From the NCBI RefSeq assembly GCF_003628145.1, contig NZ_RBZV01000001.1, positions 694,299-758,298 of the forward strand: DNA of 64,000 nt, written 5' to 3'. Made by a program: the position numbers and the translations under genes. Below, in pieces: positions 1 through 7,842 of the stretch. Positions within the stretch are counted from its first letter, which is position 1; each line of letters begins with the position of its first letter. The notes below the pieces were generated by a model, which had not been told where the DNA came from, did not search any database, and saw only the letters and a list, made by a program, of their open reading frames with translations. The DNA is from Trinickia fusca. Its GTDB lineage: Bacteria > Pseudomonadota > Gammaproteobacteria > Burkholderiales > Burkholderiaceae.

Positions 1-1
1 G

Positions 2-2833
2 AGCGCGGGCAGCGGCTATCAAGACATCCTCGTCACGCCGAGCGTGAATCCTGATTCTGCCGGTGACGTTACGATCCATGCGCAGCGAGATGTCACGGGG
101 CTCGAGTACACGACCGATACAACGGGCGCACTAACGGGCACCACCGGCAGCAGCACGAGCCAGTACTGGTGGCCGTGGATGGAGATCACGGCGAGCCCGA
201 CGATCGTTCAGAGCAGCGGCGTCATCACTTCCTTCACGCCGCTTGCGGGAACGTCGATCGATTTCGGTGCCTTCGACCAAGGCATCATGAGTGTGGGCGG
301 CAATGTAGCGATCGACGCTGGACGCAACGTCTCCGACCTCGGCGTATCGTTGCCGACGACCTGGTATCTGGGCAACGGCGGCAAGCCGGTCACGGTAGGC
401 GGCGGCAACCTTACGGTACGCGCAGGCGGCGATATCCTGAGCGGCGACTACTTCGTCGCCAAGGGAACGGGGACGATCAGGGCGGGGGGGAGTATCGGGG
501 CGGATATCAGCGCCGGGTCATCGTCGGCCACCCCGACCCCGGTGCCCGTCTCGACGGTGCTCGCGGTGCAGGACGGCAAGTTCGACGTAACGGCGCGGCA
601 GGGCATCGACATCGGAAGCGTGCTCGACCCTTCGTATTCGAACGTCTTTCAGCGAGGCGGCGGTACGAGCTATTTCCACTTGTTCAATTACGGCCAGTAT
701 GCGGATGGACAAAGCTACTCGGCAACGTCCGCTGTCAACCTTCTGTCAACGACCGGCGACGTCCGGTTCGGCACATTGGACGGCTTGCTCACCGGCACGA
801 GCGGCATCTTGCCCGCAAGCGTCAACCTGACCGCCTTCGACGGCGGTATCACGCTGGCTTCAGGCGGAACGCTATATCCGTCTGCCGGCGGCCAGCTCAA
901 CTTGATTGCCGATCAGTCGGTGAACTTCTCCCACATCGCTGACGACATGACTGGCACTAGTTTGTCGAACGTGTTCAGTATCTCAGACGCCGATCCGTCC
1001 CAGATGCCGTCACCGACGCAGCCGCCGTTGCCGACGAGTGTGCCGACGCCGCCTTTTGTCAATCTGAATTCGGGTGCGCATGCCGCTAGCGCGCTGCATG
1101 GTGATGACACTTCGCCCGCACACATTTACAGCTTGAACGGCAGCATCGTCGATGGCTCACTCGATGCGGGAAAATATGATCACCTGGTCACGCTTTCGCT
1201 CGACAAGCCGGCTCTGATCGAGGCTGGGCAGGACATCATGAACCTGGCATTCCAAGGCCAGAATCTGCGCAAGTCGGATATCACGCGTGTCGTGGCGGGG
1301 CGCGATATCTACGACACTCCGTTGGGGGGCAACAACAACGATGCTGCTGTTCCCTCGTTGCTCATCGGTGGCCCCGGTACGTTCGATGTGGAGGCGGGGC
1401 GCAACATCGGCCCCCTGACGAACCCGGCGCAGGTGAATGCTGTCTTGCTGGTAACTGGCGTGCCGACCGGCATCAATGCGGTTGGCAACGCAAACAACGC
1501 GAACCTGCCGCATGAGAGCGCCAACGTCAACGTACTATTCGGCGTTGGCCCCGGTGTCGACGTACCCGGCTTCCTATCGACCTATGTCGATCCGGCCAGT
1601 TCGACCGCCGGCGCGACTTCGTCGCTCATTTCCTTCATGGAGCAGTACAACGCGGGGAAAACGGTCGATACGGGTCTTGCCAACAGCCAGCCGGCCATCG
1701 TGCCGCTCACGGCCACGCAGGCATGGACGCAGTTCAAGACGCTGCCGCAATACGTTCAGCAACTGTTCGCCGAGCAGGTGCTGTTCGGTGTGTTGGCCCA
1801 AGTCGCGCGCGATTACAACAATCCGTCGAGCCTGTACCAGGGCCAGTATGCACGAGGCTATCAGGCGATCAACACGCTGTTCCCGTCCTCGCTAGGCTAC
1901 ACGGCGAACAATTTGGGCGGCGGAAGCAACGGCGCGAACCAATTGGTCCACACCGGCGACCTCGATATCCGCAGCACGACGATTCAGACGCAGCAAGGCG
2001 GCAACATCACGATCCTTGGGCCGGGCGGCCAAGCGCTCGTGGGCAGCACGTCGGCGCCGCCGCAGATCGTCGACAGCAGCGGAAAGAGCGTAGCCGGCCC
2101 TGGCTCGATGGGGATCCTGACGCTCGAGAAGGGCGACATCAACATCTTCACCGACCAGAGCGTACTGCTCGCCCAGAGCCGGATCTTCACCGAGCAGGGC
2201 GGCAACATGACGATCTGGAGCTCGAACGGCGACATCAACGCCGGCAAGGGCTCGAAGTCGGTGGCCGATACGCCGGCGCCGCAGTACGTTTGCGACGCGA
2301 ACCACTATTGCACTGTTGACACACGTGGCGAGGTGGTGGGGGCCGGTATTGCGACGTTGCAGACTGTGCCGGGCGCTCCCTCGGGCGACGCGAACCTCGT
2401 TGCACCGCGCGGGACGGTCGACGCCGGCGACGCCGGCATTCGCGTGTCGGGGAACCTGAACGTTGCGGCGCTGCACGTGGCAAACGCTGACAACATTCAG
2501 ACGCAGGGCACGCAGACGGGGATTCCGGTGGTACAGGCCGCCAATACGGGGGCACTGACGGCGGCGAGTTCGGCCGCATCGGCAGCGAACCAAATGGCGC
2601 AGGACATGGTCAAGAACGGGGCTTCGGGGGCTGGCGAGCGCCGCTGGACGATTACCGTGCAGGTCGAAGGCTTCGGCGACACGGGATCGGCAGATGACAA
2701 GAGGAAATCGAAGCGGGAGCAGGTCAGCTACGATCCGTCGAGTGCCGTTTCAGTGGTGGGCTTTGGATCGGTTGGCCAAGCACGGCAGAGGGCATTGACC
2801 AAGGACGAATTGGCGAAGCTCGGCAATAGCTGA
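2..2833 (+). CDS. Filamentous haemagglutinin-like TpsA exoprotein, C-terminal part (partial)
   Basis: The reading frame is open to the left window edge, so the start lies outside; about 943 residues are visible, ending in a TGA at 2831-2833. The sequence is a long run of short beta-rich repeats (GGNITI, DVTIHAQRDV, FDVEAGRNIG, LDIRSTTIQTQQGGNIT) typical of secreted right-handed beta-helix haemagglutinins. The C-terminal several hundred residues resemble the DUF3739 region found in exoproteins linked to VreARI signalling. No toxin domain or C-terminal membrane anchor is seen; the last ~60 residues are charged and ordinary. Such proteins are exported by Sec and then by a TpsB partner; a TpsB gene lies at 24222-25868. 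In P. aeruginosa the comparable protein is PdtA. The family call is firm; the PdtA equivalence is inferred from gene context. Confidence 0.85.
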   Translation, partial: SAGSGYQDILVTPSVNPDSAGDVTIHAQRDVTGLEYTTDTTGALTGTTGSSTSQYWWPWMEITASPTIVQSSGVITSFTPLAGTSIDFGAFDQGIMSVGGNVAIDAGRNVSDLGVSLPTTWYLGNGGKPVTVGGGNLTVRAGGDILSGDYFVAKGTGTIRAGGSIGADISAGSSSATPTPVPVSTVLAVQDGKFDVTARQGIDIGSVLDPSYSNVFQRGGGTSYFHLFNYGQYADGQSYSATSAVNLLSTTGDVRFGTLDGLLTGTSGILPASVNLTAFDGGITLASGGTLYPSAGGQLNLIADQSVNFSHIADDMTGTSLSNVFSISDADPSQMPSPTQPPLPTSVPTPPFVNLNSGAHAASALHGDDTSPAHIYSLNGSIVDGSLDAGKYDHLVTLSLDKPALIEAGQDIMNLAFQGQNLRKSDITRVVAGRDIYDTPLGGNNNDAAVPSLLIGGPGTFDVEAGRNIGPLTNPAQVNAVLLVTGVPTGINAVGNANNANLPHESANVNVLFGVGPGVDVPGFLSTYVDPASSTAGATSSLISFMEQYNAGKTVDTGLANSQPAIVPLTATQAWTQFKTLPQYVQQLFAEQVLFGVLAQVARDYNNPSSLYQGQYARGYQAINTLFPSSLGYTANNLGGGSNGANQLVHTGDLDIRSTTIQTQQGGNITILGPGGQALVGSTSAPPQIVDSSGKSVAGPGSMGILTLEKGDINIFTDQSVLLAQSRIFTEQGGNMTIWSSNGDINAGKGSKSVADTPAPQYVCDANHYCTVDTRGEVVGAGIATLQTVPGAPSGDANLVAPRGTVDAGDAGIRVSGNLNVAALHVANADNIQTQGTQTGIPVVQAANTGALTAASSAASAANQMAQDMVKNGASGAGERRWTITVQVEGFGDTGSADDKRKSKREQVSYDPSSAVSVVGFGSVGQARQRALTKDELAKLGNS

Positions 2834-2841
2834 TCGAAAGA

Positions 2842-2867
2842 CCGCGACCTGCTTTTGCAGGTCGCGG
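2842..2867. terminator. Hairpin between convergent genes
   Basis: A perfect 11-bp stem (CCGCGACCTGC with GCAGGTCGCGG) closes on a TTTT loop. It lies between the end of the exoprotein gene and the end of the convergent phosphate-binding-like gene, so it can serve both strands. No long T-run follows on either strand. Confidence 0.65.
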
Positions 2868-2901
2868 CAAAACAGGCTGCGCTTATCCGCTCTTAGATGA
2901 A

Positions 2902-4266
2902 CTAGCGACCGGGGAAGGCGCCTGCGCCGCAGATATCCGTGTTACCGATGTCGAGATAGTTGCCGCTCGTGTTGCTGAGGAAGTTCGCGACGATGGCTTG
3001 CTGGAAGTTCGACGGCACGGTGTCGAAGCCGTTGCCATGCACGATCGAGGCGAAGCTGGCGTTTGTGTAGTGGGCGTTCAGGAAATCATGAACGGCCGTC
3101 GTCACGGCCGAGCTGGCGTAACACTGGCTCAGGATGATCTGGCTCGTGCCGGAAACCGGGTAGCCAGTCGTCGGGCTGCCAGCGTTAGGCACCCATTGCG
3201 TCGGATCAGCCGGATTGGCCGGCGTGCTGACCGTACCCAGCGCCGCGGTCGCATTGGCGGCCGTCGGAGCGTAGTACATCGCATTCTGGGCATTGACGAG
3301 GCTTGCCACGGCCAGTTGTAGTGCTGGCATACCCGTCGACATGAGGGCTGAACTCGACGGCGCGAGCAACGTATTAGTCCAGTTTGGAGCGAGATACGCG
3401 ACGGCAGCCGGCGCGCTCGATGTGGTTTGATATTGCAGCAGGGCTTTGCGCACGCCGCTATCACCGGTGGCAGAAACGAAATTCGGGGGCACGCCCTTCG
3501 GGAAGGCGGTGGTATTAGCGAACGTCATCGAGTCGATGAACGTCACTTGCTGGGGCCAACCGCCCGTGTTACGGGGCGTGCAAACGGCGGCCAAGTGACG
3601 TGTGAGCAGTTCGGTTTCGCCGCTGTCGTCCTGACGGTAGACGACAGTGATCGGATTGCTCGTCGTCGCATACGCGCGGCCCGTTTCAGGGTTGACGACC
3701 TGGTTCCAGTCCGTTAGCTTGCCCGAGAAAATGCCGCATAGATCGTCGTCGTTCAGTGCGATGCTGTGAACTTGGTTCGGGGTGGTTTGCGGCGTCACCG
3801 CGCTGGTCACGGTTGGTCCGTTGACGATAGGAATCGTGATCGGCGTCACGACGTAGGGGATCTGAATGAGCGGGCCGTCCGTTTGCTCGCGGCCGTTCTG
3901 ATAGGCCGTGATGGGGGCGGGGGGGAGCGCGGCCCCGCTATAGACGAAGTCGACCGTGCCCGTGGCTGTTGCGATCGTGCCGTTTGGCATGACGGATCTG
4001 AACTGCGTCGGATCATTGTTCAGAAAGGCCCTTTGGCCGGCGCCCGAACCAACGGACCAGTACGTGAAAGTCGCTTCGTTGGTGCCAAACAGACCGATCT
4101 CGGTGTAGGGCAGGCCGATTGAGCCGATCACCGGTGCGAACATCGGTGCGACCAGCGATGAGCCGCCGACTTGCACGAGAGGCCCAGCGGTTGTGGCCGC
4201 CGAAGCGCCCATACCCGAGACAACGAGAGCCAGGATCTGACAGATCCTGCGTTTGCTTGATTTCAT
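2902..4266 (-). CDS. PstS/DING-like secreted substrate-binding protein, copy 1 (divergent)
   Basis: 454 residues with a clear Sec signal peptide (MKSSKRRICQILALVVSGMG then AAT-TAG). The start is set by AAAGGAG eight bases upstream. The fold family is the periplasmic phosphate-binding PstS/DING group, shared with the two downstream paralogues; in P. aeruginosa members of this group (LapA/LapB type) are secreted by the Hxc type II system. Compared with copies 2 and 3 this protein has lost hallmark ligand residues: the phosphate loop reads QDDSGETE instead of QDGSGTSE, SDAAL has become SGAAL, and GGGSSLVAPT has become VGGSSLVAPM. It also carries extra inserts. Probably exported, but phosphate binding is doubtful. 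It could be a moonlighting or neofunctionalised copy. Confidence 0.8.
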   Translation of the reverse strand: MKSSKRRICQILALVVSGMGASAATTAGPLVQVGGSSLVAPMFAPVIGSIGLPYTEIGLFGTNEATFTYWSVGSGAGQRAFLNNDPTQFRSVMPNGTIATATGTVDFVYSGAALPPAPITAYQNGREQTDGPLIQIPYVVTPITIPIVNGPTVTSAVTPQTTPNQVHSIALNDDDLCGIFSGKLTDWNQVVNPETGRAYATTSNPITVVYRQDDSGETELLTRHLAAVCTPRNTGGWPQQVTFIDSMTFANTTAFPKGVPPNFVSATGDSGVRKALLQYQTTSSAPAAVAYLAPNWTNTLLAPSSSALMSTGMPALQLAVASLVNAQNAMYYAPTAANATAALGTVSTPANPADPTQWVPNAGSPTTGYPVSGTSQIILSQCYASSAVTTAVHDFLNAHYTNASFASIVHGNGFDTVPSNFQQAIVANFLSNTSGNYLDIGNTDICGAGAFPGR

Positions 4267-4297
4267 TGCTACTCCTTTCTGTTAAGTGGGACAGCAC

Positions 4298-4328
4298 AAA
4301 AAAAAAGCGCCCCGCACAGGCGGGGCGC
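4298..4328 (-). terminator. Rho-independent terminator of phosphate-binding copy 2
   Basis: On the minus strand a 9-bp stem (GCGCCCCGC at 4307-4315 with GCGGGGCGC at 4320-4328) and a 4-base loop are followed by nine T (A-run 4298-4306). It stands just past the stop of copy 2, so copies 1 and 2 are probably separate transcripts or partly uncoupled. Confidence 0.85.
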
Positions 4329-4364
4329 GTCAAAACACGCTGCGCTTATCTGTTCGTGGGCGGA

Positions 4365-5687
4365 TCAGCGGCCGGCGAAGCCACTCACGCCACAGATAGC
4401 CGAATCGCCGATGTCTAGGAAATTGCCACTCGTATTGCTGAGGAAGTTCGCGATGATCGCCGTCTGGAAGTTCGACGGTACGGTGTTGAAGCCGTTGCCA
4501 TGTACGATCGAGGCGAACCCGGCGTTCGTGTAGTGATCATTCAGGAAGTCATGAACAGCCTTTGTCACGGCCGAGCTGGCATAGCACTGGCTCACGATGA
4601 TCTGGCTCGTGCCCGAAACCGGGTAGCCCGCCGTCGGGTTGTTGGCGTCGGGCACCCATTGCGTAGGATTCGACGGATCGGTTGGTGTGCCGACCGTGCC
4701 GAGCGCCTTGCTCGCGTTCGCGGCCGTCGGGGCGTAATACGTCCCGTTCTGGGCATTGACGAGGCTTGCCACAGCCAACGCGGGCGAGGCCGACGAGCTC
4801 GACGGTGCGAGGAACGTATTCGTGTAGTCCGGGCTCAGGTATGCGACAGCAGCCGGGGTGCCCGACGAGCTTTGGAAGTTCAGCAGCGCCTTGCGTACGC
4901 CACCGCTACCGGTAGCCGCGACGAAGTTCGAGGGCACGCCGTGCGGGAAGGCCGTCGTGTTGGCGAACGTCAGCGAGTCGACAAACGTCACGCCCGGGTT
5001 CGTGTTGGCAGCCGAACAGACGGCGGCCAGGTGACGCGTGAGCAGTTCGCTCGTGCCGCTGCCGTCTTGGCGATAGACGACGTTGATCGGCTTGCTCGTG
5101 GTCGAGTAGACCGAATGCGTCTCAGGGTTGACGACCTCGTTCCAGTCCGTGATCTTGCCCGAGAAGACCCCGCACAGGTCGTTATCGTTCAGTGCGATGC
5201 TGTGCGCTTGGTTCGGCGTCGTTTGAGGCGTCGTCGTGCTCGTCACGGCCGGGCCGTTGACGACGGGGATCGTGATCGGCGTCACGATATAGGGAATCTG
5301 AATCAGCGGGCCGTCCACAGCTGCGAGGCCGTTCTGATAAGCCGTGATTTGCGCGCTGCTGAGCGCGGCGTCGCTGTTGGCGAAGTCGACCGTGCCCGAG
5401 GCCGTAATGGTCGTGCTGCCCGAGACCGACGTGAACTTCGTCGGGTCGTTGTTCAGGAACGCGGCTTGACCGGCGCCCGAACCGACGGACCAGTAGGTGA
5501 GCGTTGCTTCGTTGGTGCCGAACAGACCGATTTCGGTCTTGGCTAGCCCCGGGTTGCCGATCGTCGGTGCGACGAGCGATGAACCACCGCCTTGCACGAG
5601 GGGACCGGTGGCCATCGCCACTTGAGCGCCCATGCCTGAGACGACGAGAGCCAGGATCTGACAGATCTTGCGTTTGCTGGATTTCAT
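4365..5687 (-). CDS. PstS/DING-like phosphate-binding secreted protein, copy 2
   Basis: 440 residues from the ATG at 5687, chosen because AAGGAG precedes it and the protein then starts with the same MKSSKR signal peptide as its neighbours; the longer open frame upstream is not conserved. The signal peptide ends near AMA-TGP. Phosphate-binding PstS/DING motifs are intact: GGGSSLVAPT near the N terminus, FANSDAAL around residue 110 and RQDGSGTSELLTRHL around 220. Most likely a secreted or periplasmic phosphate-binding protein and a candidate substrate for the type II secretion genes that start at 7843. No PstABC genes are nearby, which argues against simple ABC import. Whether it has alkaline phosphatase activity, as reported for some relatives, cannot be read from the sequence. 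Confidence 0.85.
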   Translation of the reverse strand: MKSSKRKICQILALVVSGMGAQVAMATGPLVQGGGSSLVAPTIGNPGLAKTEIGLFGTNEATLTYWSVGSGAGQAAFLNNDPTKFTSVSGSTTITASGTVDFANSDAALSSAQITAYQNGLAAVDGPLIQIPYIVTPITIPVVNGPAVTSTTTPQTTPNQAHSIALNDNDLCGVFSGKITDWNEVVNPETHSVYSTTSKPINVVYRQDGSGTSELLTRHLAAVCSAANTNPGVTFVDSLTFANTTAFPHGVPSNFVAATGSGGVRKALLNFQSSSGTPAAVAYLSPDYTNTFLAPSSSSASPALAVASLVNAQNGTYYAPTAANASKALGTVGTPTDPSNPTQWVPDANNPTAGYPVSGTSQIIVSQCYASSAVTKAVHDFLNDHYTNAGFASIVHGNGFNTVPSNFQTAIIANFLSNTSGNFLDIGDSAICGVSGFAGR

Positions 5688-5793
5688 TGCAACTCCTTTC
5701 CGTAAAAGTGGGCAACGGATTGCTGCCACACGAAAGTGCGCGAATCGGAAAAGCAGCCAAAAAGAAACCACCAAAAAACCACCAAAGAACCAC

Positions 5794-5828
5794 CCAAAAA
5801 AACCGCGACCCGCGGGTGCAGGTCGCGG
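5794..5828 (-). terminator. Rho-independent terminator of phosphate-binding copy 3
   Basis: Minus-strand stem CCGCGACC/GGTCGCGG (5803-5810 with 5821-5828), 10-base loop, then a run of T (A-run 5794-5802). It lies directly after the stop of copy 3 and before the leader of copy 2. Confidence 0.8.
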
Positions 5829-5862
5829 CAAAACACGCTGCGCTTATCCGTTAGCGGACGGA

Positions 5863-7170
5863 TTAGCGACCGGCGAAGCCGCTCGCGCCGCAGACGGACG
5901 AGTCGCCGATGTCGAGGAAGTTTTGGCTCGTGTTGCTGAGGAAGTTCGCGACGATCGCCGTCTGGAAGTTCGACGGCACGGTGTCGAAGCCGTTGCCATG
6001 CACGATCGAGGCGTAGTTGGCGTTGTTGTAGTGGGCGTTCAGGAAATCCTGAACAGCCTGCGTCACGCCCGCGTTCGCGTAGCACTGGCTCAGGATGATC
6101 TGGCTCGTGCCCGAAACCGGGTAGCCAGCCGTCGGATTGCCAGCGTTCGGCACCCATTGCGTCGGATCAGCCGGGTTGGCCGGCGTGCTGACCGTACCCA
6201 GCGCCGCGGTCGCGTTGGCGGACGTCGGAGCGTAGTACGTGCCATTCTGGGCATTGACCAGGCTAGCCACGGCCAGCGCGGGCGAAGCCGACGAGCTCGA
6301 CGGTGCCAGGAACGTGTTCGTATAGTCCGGGCTCAGGTACGCGACAGCAGCCGTGCTCGAGTTCAGCAACGCCTTGCGCACACCACCGCTACCGGTTGCG
6401 GCGACGAAGTTCGACGGCACGCCATGCGGGAAGGCCGTCGTGTTCGCGAACGTCAGCGAGTCGACGAACGTCACGCCCGTGTTCGTGTTGGTAGCCGAAC
6501 AAACGGCGGCCAGGTGACGCGTAAGCAGTTCGCTCGTGCCGCTGCCGTCTTGACGATAGACGACCGTAATCGGCATGCTCGTCGTCGAGTACACCGAACC
6601 CGTTTCAGGATTGGTGACTTGGTTCCAGTCCGTCAGCTTGCCCGAGAAGATACCGCACAGGTCGTTGTCGTTCAGCGAGATGCTGTTTGCTTGGTTCGGC
6701 GTCGTTTGCGGCGTCGTCGTGCTCGTCACGGCCGGACCGTTGACGACGGGGATCGTGATCGGCGTCACGATATAGGGAATCTGAATCAGCGGGCCGTCGA
6801 CAGAGGCGAGACCGTTCTGATAAGCCGTGATTTGCGCGGGGCTGAGCGCGGCGTCGCTGTTGGCGAAGTTGACCGTGCCCGAGGCCGTGATGGTCGTGCT
6901 GCCCGAGACCGACGTGAACTTCGTCGGGTCGTTGTTCAGGAACGCGGCTTGACCGGCGCCCGAACCGACGGACCAGTACGTGAACGAGGCTTCATTGGTG
7001 CCGAACTGGCCGATTTCGCTGTTCAGAAGAGCAGCGTTGCCGATCGTCGGAGCGACGAGCGACGAACCACCACCTTGCACGACCGGGCCGGCAGCCATCG
7101 CCACCGAAGCACCCATGCCTGCGACGACGAGGGTCAGGATCTGACAAATCTTGCGCTTGCTGGATTTCAT
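5863..7170 (-). CDS. PstS/DING-like phosphate-binding secreted protein, copy 3
   Basis: 435 residues, start at 7170 with AGGGAAATT upstream. Signal peptide MKSSKRKICQILTLVVAGMG followed by ASVAMAAGP. Ligand motifs are intact (GGGSSLVAPT, FANSDAAL, RQDGSGTSELL) and much of the protein is nearly identical to copy 2, with long identical stretches across both the N- and C-terminal lobes. This is the copy nearest the shared 670-bp regulatory region, so it is probably the first and strongest expressed. The role is extracellular or periplasmic phosphate binding, inferred from family and from the position beside a type II secretion locus. Three tandem copies point to recent duplication. Confidence 0.85.
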   Translation of the reverse strand: MKSSKRKICQILTLVVAGMGASVAMAAGPVVQGGGSSLVAPTIGNAALLNSEIGQFGTNEASFTYWSVGSGAGQAAFLNNDPTKFTSVSGSTTITASGTVNFANSDAALSPAQITAYQNGLASVDGPLIQIPYIVTPITIPVVNGPAVTSTTTPQTTPNQANSISLNDNDLCGIFSGKLTDWNQVTNPETGSVYSTTSMPITVVYRQDGSGTSELLTRHLAAVCSATNTNTGVTFVDSLTFANTTAFPHGVPSNFVAATGSGGVRKALLNSSTAAVAYLSPDYTNTFLAPSSSSASPALAVASLVNAQNGTYYAPTSANATAALGTVSTPANPADPTQWVPNAGNPTAGYPVSGTSQIILSQCYANAGVTQAVQDFLNAHYNNANYASIVHGNGFDTVPSNFQTAIVANFLSNTSQNFLDIGDSSVCGASGFAGR

Positions 7171-7255
7171 AATTTCCCTTGAACGGAAGATAAACGGAGA
7201 ACCTGCTACTGCGGCCTTAATTGGAAGTTCAGCCGCGCAAGCACTGTAGGGGGAA

Positions 7256-7276
7256 ATTCACATTTCACGTGTGAAT
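7256..7276. repeat. Inverted repeat upstream of phosphate-binding copy 3
   Basis: ATTCACA (7256-7262) and TGTGAAT (7270-7276) form a perfect 7-bp inverted repeat around a 7-base spacer, about 85-105 bases upstream of the copy 3 start. It could be a regulator operator; the regulator is not known. Confidence 0.4.
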
Positions 7277-7660
7277 TTTTCATAACGAAAGGTACGGAAC
7301 ATCCGCGCAAGCCCGCGTTTGATTGCGTTGTTGAGATCAATTGGGCGGCGAATGGAGAATTGGCGGCGATGCACCGATATTCGAAAGAATGGGACGTGAG
7401 GATCGCTGCGGAACAGCGCCACAGGATGGCGGTTAGCGTTCTTTTTGGTCGTTTTGATGACAAGTCTTACGTACCATTCCTCTCCTCGAAAGGAAGCCTC
7501 GAATTGCATCTATATGGAATGGGCGGGCATGCATATTTATCAATGCAGTCGAATTGATTGTCGAGCTTGCTTTGGGCTTTGATATAAAGAAATTCTTATA
7601 AGAAATCAATCGAAGTTGGGTCGATTAGATTCGCCGAATTGATGAAAGGTAGCCCAACAT

Positions 7661-7678
7661 TCGTCATAAATCTGATCC
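7661..7678 (+). promoter_or_regulatory. Candidate Pho box upstream of gspD
   Basis: The stretch contains GTCATAAATCTG, an exact 12-base match to the core of the PhoB consensus (CTGTCAT, 4-base spacer, CTGTCAY); the outer bases match poorly. It lies about 165 bases before gspD. Weak alone; supported by the phosphate theme of the locus. Confidence 0.3.
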
Positions 7679-7842
7679 GGTTGCGCACGTAGTCTTCGCC
7701 GACGAATCCGCCGGACGGAAGCCAGCCGTGCCCGGCAGACGAAAAACACACGCGGCCTTGCGGGGTGCGCTTCGGAGCATCGGGGCGCGCGGCAGGCATA
7801 TCAGTCACAGCTGCCTGACGTCCCGGCATAGAAATCAGGTTC

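Larger units (their letters stand above)
7171..7842. promoter_or_regulatory. Divergent regulatory region between phosphate-binding genes and gspD operon
   Basis: 670 bases without a convincing gene; short open frames here show no codon bias or homology I recognise. It is locally AT-richer than its flanks. It contains a spaced inverted repeat (7256-7276), a 12-bp palindrome TTCTTATAAGAA at 7593-7604 and a Pho-box-like core at 7661-7678. It must hold the promoters of copy 3 (leftward) and of gspD-E-F (rightward). Confidence 0.6.

Noticed and set aside
5668-7182. Plus-strand open frame (504 codons) opposite phosphate-binding copy 3
   Set aside because: Antisense of a firmly identified gene; Arg-rich with no domain.
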